DNA from: Phosphoribacter sp964647395
GTDB taxonomy: Bacteria; Actinomycetota; Actinomycetes; Actinomycetales; Dermatophilaceae
Length of the DNA: 12,935 bases
Reading direction: 5' to 3'
Assembly: GCA_964647395.1 (NCBI GenBank)
Contig: CAZYHR010000095.1
Location: forward strand, 1 to 12,935
The position numbers and the translations under genes are program-made. Of this stretch, positions 6,589 through 12,935 are shown one piece after another (within the stretch, counting starts at the first letter, position 1; each line of letters starts with the position of its first letter). The notes beneath the pieces are model-generated. The model saw only the letters and a list, made by a program, of their open reading frames with translations. It had not been told where the DNA came from and did no database searches.

Positions 6589-7407
6589 ATGACCGGACGC
6601 CACGAAGGGCCCGCCCGGACCCCCGACCCGGTCCCGCGGCCGCGGCCGACCGTCGCCGGCGAGGACCGGCGCACCACCTGGCGCCGCCTGCGCCGGATGG
6701 CCGCCCCGCGGCTGACCCGGGCCAACCTGCTCGCCACCGGGCTGACCATCGCCCTCGGCTTCGCCATCGCCACGCAGATCCAGCAGACCGCCGCCAGCGG
6801 CCTGCAGAACCTGCGCCAGGACGAACTGGTGCGCATCCTCGACGACGTCACCCAGCGCTCGTCCCGGCTGGACAACCAGGTGCGTGAGCTCGAGGCGCAG
6901 CGCGACACGCTCAAGTCGAGCGCGGACAGCACCGCGGCCGCCGTGACCCAGGCCCAGCGTCGGCTGGACCAGCTGTCCATCCTCGCCGGCACCGCGCCGG
7001 TGCAGGGCCCCGGCGTGCGCATCACCATCGCCGACCCGGACCGTAGGATCCGCGGCGCCCTGCTGCTGGACGTCCTGCAGGAGTTGCGCGACGCCGGGGC
7101 GGAGGTCGTGCAGTACGGCTCGGTGCGCATCGTCGCGAGCTCGGCGTTCACCGACCAGGGCGAGACGATCACCGTCGACGGCCAGGCGCTGACCCGCCCG
7201 ATCGTCATCCTCGCCGTCGGGGAGCCACAGACGATCGCCAAGGCCATGGCGATCCCCGGCGGGGTCGTCGCGACGGTCCGCCGCGAGGGCGCCTCGGCGT
7301 CCGTCGAGGAACTGTCCAGCGTGGTCATCACCGCGGTCCGGCAGCCCATCACCCCCCGCTTCGCCACCCCTGCCCCGGAGCCCACCGTCGGATCCACCGG
7401 GCGGTAG
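6589..7407 (+). CDS. Second DUF881 membrane-anchored protein (Rv1825-like)
   Basis: This 272-residue paralogue of the 5307 gene product has a basic, Pro-rich cytoplasmic N terminus, one membrane helix at about 47-62, a clear coiled coil at about 72-125 (RILDDVTQRSSRLDNQVREL and on) and a DUF881 domain with VQGPGVRITIADPD, LRDAGAEVVQYGSVRI and ITVDGQALTRP. The coiled coil is longer and more regular than in the first copy, so the pair could heterodimerise outside the membrane. This is inference. It is the fourth gene of the tight pgsA transcript. TAGTCT (7405-7410), overlapping its stop codon, could be a -10 for gcvH downstream. Confidence 0.86.
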   Translation: MTGRHEGPARTPDPVPRPRPTVAGEDRRTTWRRLRRMAAPRLTRANLLATGLTIALGFAIATQIQQTAASGLQNLRQDELVRILDDVTQRSSRLDNQVRELEAQRDTLKSSADSTAAAVTQAQRRLDQLSILAGTAPVQGPGVRITIADPDRRIRGALLLDVLQELRDAGAEVVQYGSVRIVASSAFTDQGETITVDGQALTRPIVILAVGEPQTIAKAMAIPGGVVATVRREGASASVEELSSVVITAVRQPITPRFATPAPEPTVGSTGR

Positions 7408-7476
7408 TCTCGGCCCCGGACCGCCCGGCGGCCCGACGGCCCCGACCTGCCCGACCCGGCCCGACGAAGGAGAACC

Positions 7477-7866
7477 ATGAGCGAGCTGGACTACCCCGGC
7501 GACCTGCACTACACCAGCGACCACGAGTGGGTGCGCAGCCAGGGCGACGGCAGCGTGCGGGTCGGCATCACGTCCTACGCCCAGAGCGCCCTCGGCGATG
7601 TCGTCTACGTCTCGCTGCCCGTCGTCGGGGACTCGGTCGAGGCCGGTGGGTCGTGCGGCGAGGTCGAGTCGACCAAGTCGGTGTCCGACATCTTCTCGCC
7701 GGTCACCGGCGAGGTCAGCGCGGTCAACGGCACCCTGGACGAGTCGCCCGAGCTGGTCAACTCCGACCCCTACGGTGAGGGCTGGATGTTCGAAGTGCGG
7801 CTGGCCGACGAAGGCGAGCTCGACGGGCTGCTGGACGCCGCGGCATACCAGCAGACCATCGGCTGA
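7477..7866 (+). CDS. gcvH: Glycine cleavage system H protein
   Basis: The 129-residue lipoyl carrier shuttles the aminomethyl group of glycine between the P, T and L proteins. Family motifs are in place: YTSDHEWVR at 12-20, GITSYAQSALGDVVYV at 30-45, and GEVESTKSVSDI with the lipoylated lysine at Lys67, followed by SPVTGEV and the GWMFEV segment. The length is normal. An excellent AAGGAG (7467-7472) precedes the ATG by 4 bases. It lies 69 bases after the DUF881 gene, in a C-rich gap with no other gene. The P protein is encoded 3 kb downstream; no T protein gene is in the window. Confidence 0.97.
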   Translation: MSELDYPGDLHYTSDHEWVRSQGDGSVRVGITSYAQSALGDVVYVSLPVVGDSVEAGGSCGEVESTKSVSDIFSPVTGEVSAVNGTLDESPELVNSDPYGEGWMFEVRLADEGELDGLLDAAAYQQTIG

Positions 7867-7927
7867 CCCGGTGACCTGCGGCTGACACCGGCCGAACGGT
7901 CACTGCAGGGTGGCGCGACGGACGCGT

Positions 7928-7980
7928 TATCCTGCCGGGACGGTCGCCACCAGCCATCGACGGCCGACGCCCGAGGAGAG
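7928..7980 (+). promoter_or_regulatory. Possible garA promoter and ribosome-binding site
   Basis: The 122-base gap after gcvH holds TATCCT (7928-7933), a fair -10 hexamer. GGAGAG at 7975-7980 lies 8 bases before the garA ATG. No good -35 is visible 16-18 bases upstream, so independent transcription of garA is plausible but not shown. Confidence 0.4.
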
Positions 7981-7988
7981 ACACCTGT

Positions 7989-8465
7989 ATGCCGGACCAG
8001 CAGAGCCCCGACGAGCCCGAGGCCCAGCAGCGCCCCGACGACAGCACGTCGCGGCTGCCCTCGCGCCCGGACCCGACGACGATGCGCTTCCGAGGCTTCG
8101 TCGAAGGGGACATCGTCGACCTCGAGCACCGGCTCAGCTCCGAGGACCAGGCCACCATCGGGGCGCTGCGGCCCGGCACCGCGCTGCTGGTCGTGCTCAA
8201 GGGGCCCAACCTCGGGGCCCGCTTCCTGCTCGACGACGACGAGGTGACCTCGGGTCGGCACCCGGACAGCGACATCTTCCTCGACGACGTCACCGTCTCG
8301 CGGCGGCACGCGATCTTCGTGCGTGAGGGCGAGGGCTACACCGTCAAGGACGTCGGCTCGCTCAACGGCACCTACGTCAACCGCACGTCGACCGACTCCG
8401 CCGCGCTGGTCAACGGCGACGAGGTGCAGATCGGCAAATACCGGTTCGTCTACTACACGGGCTGA
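7989..8465 (+). CDS. garA: GarA/OdhI-type FHA-domain regulator
   Basis: The 158-residue protein has a flexible acidic N terminus and an FHA domain at about 65-155 that is very close to GarA/OdhI. It contains ALLVVLKGPN, GRHPDSDIFLDDVTVSRRH (Arg90, Ser104, Arg105) and VGSLNGTYVN (Asn126), the phosphothreonine-binding residues. In mycobacteria and corynebacteria this protein inhibits 2-oxoglutarate dehydrogenase and adjusts glutamate metabolism; phosphorylation of an N-terminal threonine by PknB/PknG switches it off by self-binding. The expected ETTS motif aligns with P-T-T-M here (Thr30, Thr31), so the phosphoacceptors may be kept but their context has changed. The ATG is supported by GGAGAG. 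The MerR gene follows after 13 bases, probably on the same transcript. Confidence 0.93.
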   Translation: MPDQQSPDEPEAQQRPDDSTSRLPSRPDPTTMRFRGFVEGDIVDLEHRLSSEDQATIGALRPGTALLVVLKGPNLGARFLLDDDEVTSGRHPDSDIFLDDVTVSRRHAIFVREGEGYTVKDVGSLNGTYVNRTSTDSAALVNGDEVQIGKYRFVYYTG

Positions 8466-8478
8466 CCTGCGGAGCCCC

Positions 8479-9186
8479 GTGACCCCCCGCCGCCGTGGCC
8501 TCACCATCGGGGCCGTCCTGGCTCACCTGCAGGGCGACTTCCCCGACCTGACGATCTCCAAGATCCGGTTCCTGGAGACCGAGGGGCTGGTCACCCCGGA
8601 GCGCACCCCGGCCGGCTATCGGCTGTTCCGCGAGGCCGACGTCGAACGGCTGCGCTATGTGCTGACCGCCCAGCGCGACCGCTTCTGGCCGTTGCGGGTC
8701 ATCCGCGAGGCGCTGGATGCGATCGACCGCGGCCTGACCCCGGTCGACGACCCCATCGACGCGCGGCCCGTGGTCCCGCCGAGCGAGCCCGACGCCGACG
8801 TGCCCAGCCCGGCCGAACTCGGTGCCGCTCCGGCGCTGCGACTCACCGAGGCCGAGTTGCTCAGCGCGGCCGGGGTCGACGCCGCCTTCCTTTCGTCGCT
8901 GCGCACCTTCGGCCTGGTCCGGCCGGCGCCGGACGGTCACTTCGACGAGGCGGCGCTCGCGGTCGCCCGGGCCGCGGCCGGGCTGGCGTCCTACGGGGTC
9001 GAGGCCCGGCATCTGCGGATGTTCCGGACCGCCGCCGACCGGGAGGTCGGCCTGGTGCAGCAGATCACCGGGCCGCTGCTCGCCGCCCAGGGCAAGCGAG
9101 GTGGCGGGGTGGACCCCACCCCGGACCTGCTGCACCACTGCCTGGCGCTGCACGCCGCCCTGGTCAAGGCCGAGTTGCGCGCCTGA
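8479..9186 (+). CDS. ftsR: MerR-family regulator FtsR (Rv1828-like)
   Basis: The 235-residue protein begins with a MerR-type winged helix: LTIGAVLAHL at 8-17, DLTISKIRFLETEGLVTP at 23-40, then GYRLF and the DVERLRYVLTAQRD helix. A Pro/Asp-rich linker (about 88-110) leads to a second winged-helix-like domain and a helical C terminus. This two-domain layout and the position after garA match M. tuberculosis Rv1828 and C. glutamicum FtsR, which activates ftsZ. It lacks the Cys or effector residues of metal-sensing MerR proteins. The GTG at 8479 aligns with homologues; GGAG sits only 4 bases upstream, and the gene is probably coupled to garA. Confidence 0.87.
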   Translation: MTPRRRGLTIGAVLAHLQGDFPDLTISKIRFLETEGLVTPERTPAGYRLFREADVERLRYVLTAQRDRFWPLRVIREALDAIDRGLTPVDDPIDARPVVPPSEPDADVPSPAELGAAPALRLTEAELLSAAGVDAAFLSSLRTFGLVRPAPDGHFDEAALAVARAAAGLASYGVEARHLRMFRTAADREVGLVQQITGPLLAAQGKRGGGVDPTPDLLHHCLALHAALVKAELRA

Positions 9187-9254
9187 CCGGTGCCCGCCCC
9201 GCCGCCGAGGCGCCGGAATCGCCGCGCGCCCGTCGTGCGACCCGGTGCTCGGGG

Positions 9255-9269
9255 TAGCGTGGAGTCGTG
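9255..9269 (+). promoter_or_regulatory. Leaderless promoter of the DUF151 gene
   Basis: TAGCGT (9255-9260), GG, four bases, then GTG at 9267. The first eight bases, TAGCGTGG, are identical to those before the AlkZ-like gene. There is no Shine-Dalgarno sequence upstream of the GTG, which supports leaderless translation. The 80-base gap after ftsR is otherwise GC-rich and empty. Confidence 0.55.
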
Positions 9270-9794
9270 ATCGAGGTCGATGTCATGGGCGTCCGGGTCG
9301 AGATGCCCACCAACCAGCCCATCGTCCTGCTGCGCGAGCGTGCCGGTGGGCGCTATCTGCCGATCTGGATCGGTGCCGCGGAGGCCACCGCGATCGCCTA
9401 TGCCCAGCAGGGGGTCGAGCCGCCCCGGCCGTTGACCCACGACCTGCTCAAGAACGTCATCGAGGGCCTGGGCAACCAGTTGCGTCAGGTGCGCGTCGAC
9501 GAACTCAAGGACAAGGTCTTCTACGCGACGTTGGTCTTCGACGGCACCGAGATCTCCAGCCGACCCTCCGACGCCATCGCGCTCGCGCTGCGGGTGGCCT
9601 GCCCCATCGTCGTCGCAGAGGCGGTCTTCGACGAGGCCGGCATCGCGATGGCTCCCGAGGAGGACGACGAGGTCGAGAAGTTCCGCGAGTTCCTCGACCA
9701 GGTGTCGCCGGAGGACTTCGAGGGACACATGGGCGAGGGCGGCCCACACGAGCCCCCCGCCGGCGGCCCACACGAGCCCCCCGCCGAAGACTGA
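9267..9794 (+). CDS. DUF151 bifunctional nuclease family protein (Rv1829-like)
   Basis: The 175-residue protein matches the DUF151/BFN family (structure known from Thermotoga TM0160, and plant relatives with nuclease activity). Core motifs are PIVLLRE, RYLPIWIGAAEATAI at about 30-44, RPLTHDLL, and the conserved SRPSDAIALALR at 98-109. A DUF151 protein always follows ftsR in this actinobacterial block, suggesting a linked role, although its in vivo substrate is not established. After an acidic linker the C terminus holds two identical copies of GGPHEPPA (158-165 and 166-173), which look like a recent local duplication and are not part of the domain. Confidence 0.88.
   Translation: MIEVDVMGVRVEMPTNQPIVLLRERAGGRYLPIWIGAAEATAIAYAQQGVEPPRPLTHDLLKNVIEGLGNQLRQVRVDELKDKVFYATLVFDGTEISSRPSDAIALALRVACPIVVAEAVFDEAGIAMAPEEDDEVEKFREFLDQVSPEDFEGHMGEGGPHEPPAGGPHEPPAED
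9738..9785 (+). repeat. 24-bp perfect tandem duplication in the DUF151 tail
   Basis: Two identical in-frame 24-base units (9738-9761 and 9762-9785) each encode GGPHEPPA. Complete identity at third codon positions suggests a recent slippage duplication. Copy number may vary between strains. Confidence 0.9.
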
Positions 9795-9807
9795 CCGAGC
9801 GCCCGGG

Positions 9808-9853
9808 ATCGGGGTGGATCACCGACGCCAGGGGGTGGGTGATCGTCCCCGAT
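9808..9853. terminator. Long imperfect hairpin after the DUF151 gene
   Basis: ATCGGGGTGGATCACC (9808-9823) faces GGTGATCGTCCCCGAT (9838-9853), pairing at 14 of 16 positions around a 14-base loop. It begins 14 bases after the stop codon. It has no T tract, so it is called a probable terminator, with a regulator-binding site or mRNA 3' stabiliser as alternatives. Confidence 0.5.
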
Positions 9854-9928
9854 GTGCGGGCCAGGGCGTCCGACGTGGCGCGGGCCGGCGGATCGGTGCC
9901 CGCCCCGGCATCAAGCCTGAACAAGCAC

Positions 9929-9970
9929 CTGAGAGTCTCGCTCAACTCTGAGGGTAAAGTTCAGGGTTAT
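9929..9970. promoter_or_regulatory. Candidate operator repeats upstream of the second MerR gene
   Basis: In an unusually AT-rich strip of the 315-base gap (9795-10109), CTGAGAGT (9929-9936), CTGAGGGT (9948-9955) and TTCAGGGT (9960-9967) form related repeats. On the minus strand, two of them are adjacent 12-base units, ACCCTGAACTTT and ACCCTCAGAGTT. A 10-bp palindrome CCGTGCACGG (10006-10015) lies just before the -35. The position suggests autoregulation or control by FtsR; the binding protein is not known from sequence. Confidence 0.45.
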
Positions 9971-10019
9971 GTGGCGGATGTGACTCCTGCGACACGCGGG
10001 AATAACCGTGCACGGATGA

Positions 10020-10048
10020 TTGACGCTGACCCGTCGCGGCCCTACCGT
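10020..10048 (+). promoter_or_regulatory. Housekeeping-type promoter of the second MerR gene
   Basis: TTGACG (10020-10025) and TACCGT (10043-10048) are separated by exactly 17 bases, which makes this the best sigma-70-type promoter in the window. Transcription would start near 10055, giving a leader of about 55 bases that ends in AGGAGG five bases before the ATG. The spacer is standard, not the stretched 19 bases used by classical MerR activators. Confidence 0.7.
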
Positions 10049-10109
10049 CAGAGGTGTCCCGGACGACACCGGTGTAACTCCCGCAGCCGCGGGCACCCAG
10101 GAGGCCACG

Positions 10110-10682
10110 ATGACCAGCAGCCAGGCGACGACCCGTCGCGCCCCGGCACCCACCCAGGGAGTGCTGTTCAGCGACGACCTGCCCGAACTGCGCGAGGACG
10201 AGGGCTACCGGGGTCCGACGGCGTGCAAGGCCGCCGGCATCACCTATCGACAGCTCGACTACTGGGCCCGCACCGGCCTGGTCGAGCCGTCGGTGCGCAC
10301 GGCGACCGGCTCGGGCACCCAACGGCTCTACGGCTTCCGCGACATCCTCGTGCTCAAGATCGTCAAGCGGCTGCTGGACACCGGCGTCTCGCTGCAACAG
10401 ATCCGCGGGGCCATTTCGGTGCTGCGCGAGCGCGGCGTCGAGGACCTGGCGCTGATCACCCTGATGAGCGACGGCGCGTCGGTCTACGAGTGCACCTCCG
10501 ACGAAGAGGTCATCGACTTGCTGCGCGGCGGCCAGGGGGTCTTCGGCATCGCGGTCGGCCGGGTCTGGCGGGAGATCGAGGGCTCGCTCGCCGAGCTGCC
10601 CAGCGAGCGTCCCGACGCTGAGAGCCCGGCGGCCCACCCCGACGACGAGCTGTCCGCCCGCCGGGCCCGCCGCCTGGCCTGA
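10110..10682 (+). CDS. Second MerR-family regulator (Rv1830-like)
   Basis: The 190-residue protein has a short disordered N terminus with GVLFSDDLPEL, then a MerR winged helix: CKAAGITYRQLDYWARTGLV at 39-58, a wing with TGSGTQRLYGFRD, and the ILVLKIVKRLLDTGVSLQQI helices. The rest includes VYECTSDEEVIDLLRGGQGVFGIAVGRVW, in which CTSDEE and GGQGVF are recognisable. It matches M. tuberculosis Rv1830, a paralogue-type partner of Rv1828 linked to cell division in mycobacteria. No metal-binding cysteines are present. The ATG at 10110 is chosen over an in-frame upstream ATG at 10020 because AGGAGG precedes it and 10020 lies inside the -35. A strong terminator follows, so it is probably monocistronic. 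Confidence 0.9.
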   Translation: MTSSQATTRRAPAPTQGVLFSDDLPELREDEGYRGPTACKAAGITYRQLDYWARTGLVEPSVRTATGSGTQRLYGFRDILVLKIVKRLLDTGVSLQQIRGAISVLRERGVEDLALITLMSDGASVYECTSDEEVIDLLRGGQGVFGIAVGRVWREIEGSLAELPSERPDAESPAAHPDDELSARRARRLA

Positions 10683-10724
10683 GGCACCCGCGCGGCCCGG
10701 CGCGGACCGCGCCGGGCCGGTGCC
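10683..10724 (+). terminator. Strong GC hairpin after the second MerR gene
   Basis: GGCCCGGCGCGG (10694-10705) is followed one base later by its exact complement (10707-10718). In RNA this would form a long stem with a minimal loop. The outer GGCACC (10683-10688) and GGTGCC (10719-10724) extend it across a 5-base bulge. It starts directly after the stop codon. The following bases, GATTCT, are only weakly T-rich. Confidence 0.72.
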
Positions 10725-10819
10725 GATTCTCAACTAGGCTCGGAGCCGGCCCGGCCGGCCAAACGGGGGCCGGGTCCCACCGGCCTGGAGGCCGTCACCG
10801 TCCCTGGAGGTCGCCACCC
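10725..10819 (+). promoter_or_regulatory. gcvP: gcvP leader region with possible -10 and duplicated ribosome-binding segment
   Basis: TAGGCT (10735-10740) is a possible -10. CCTGGAGGCCGTCACC (10784-10799) and CCTGGAGGTCGCCACC (10803-10818) are near-identical 16-base copies (14 matches) offset by 19 bases. The second GGAGG (10806-10810) is 9 bases before the ATG and is the working Shine-Dalgarno. Several GC stems can form, such as CCCGGCC with GGCCGGG. No glycine-riboswitch core is recognisable. CTCAACT (10729-10735) also occurs in the operator strip at 9941-9947. Confidence 0.35.

Positions 10820-12935
<2,116 letters not shown>

Noticed and set aside
5307..7407. The two DUF881 genes as a recent tandem duplication
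   Set aside because: They differ widely in sequence, N terminus and coiled coil, with DUF1290 between them, and both have separate counterparts in other actinobacteria. They are ancient paralogues.
8822..10621. A 599-codon open frame on the plus strand crossing ftsR, DUF151 and the second MerR
   Set aside because: It overlaps three clear genes in another frame and crosses the terminator-like hairpin and promoter. Its composition is that of a frame-shifted GC-rich shadow.
10725..10819. Glycine riboswitch in the gcvP leader
   Set aside because: A regulator would be expected here, but I see no conserved riboswitch core, and the 95-base leader after the terminator is too short and GC-stem-rich to fold as one.

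Overview
The window is a GC-rich stretch of actinobacterial chromosome. Gene order, codon use, GTG starts and the protein families point to Micrococcales, probably Intrasporangiaceae or a relative; that placement is inference. Nothing in it looks like a plasmid, a complete phage or an insertion sequence.

Left part (1-3675). The window opens inside a tRNA-Pro(GGG). A small SGNH hydrolase on the minus strand is followed by a divergently transcribed winged-helix protein of the AlkZ/YcaQ superfamily. A short intergenic strip (1880-2036) carries a decayed copy of a peptidoglycan-binding segment and a 14-bp tandem repeat. Next, on the minus strand, are a secreted three-repeat protein, a UPF0225/YchJ-type SEC-C protein and a LAS-type metallopeptidase with a C-terminal peptidoglycan-binding domain. 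The last two are adjacent, 3 nt apart.

Right part (4720-12935, all plus strand). This is the conserved actinobacterial block known from M. tuberculosis Rv1822-Rv1832: CDP-alcohol phosphatidyltransferase (pgsA-like), DUF881, DUF1290 (Sbp), DUF881, gcvH, garA, a MerR regulator (FtsR), a DUF151 bifunctional nuclease, a second MerR regulator (Rv1830-like) and gcvP, which is cut by the window end just after its PLP lysine. The first four genes overlap by 4 nt or are 2 nt apart and are probably one transcript. gcvH, garA and the second MerR gene each have a good ribosome-binding site behind a possible promoter. The DUF151 gene, pgsA and the AlkZ-like gene share a leaderless start arrangement (TA-N3-T, GG, four bases, GTG).

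How the genes may work together: the DUF881/DUF1290 membrane set belongs to the cell-division neighbourhood in Bacillus (ylxW-ylxX-sbp-ftsA-ftsZ). Here it is joined to a phospholipid synthase, to the FtsZ-expression regulator FtsR, to GarA (control of 2-oxoglutarate and glutamate metabolism) and to the glycine cleavage system. This suggests a locus coordinating membrane supply, division and nitrogen/carbon status. The individual families are known, but the joint role is inference.

The most unexpected signal is not a gene. The octamer CGGCATAC occurs 11 times on the two strands, in several reading contexts, in DNA where such a word should be rare.
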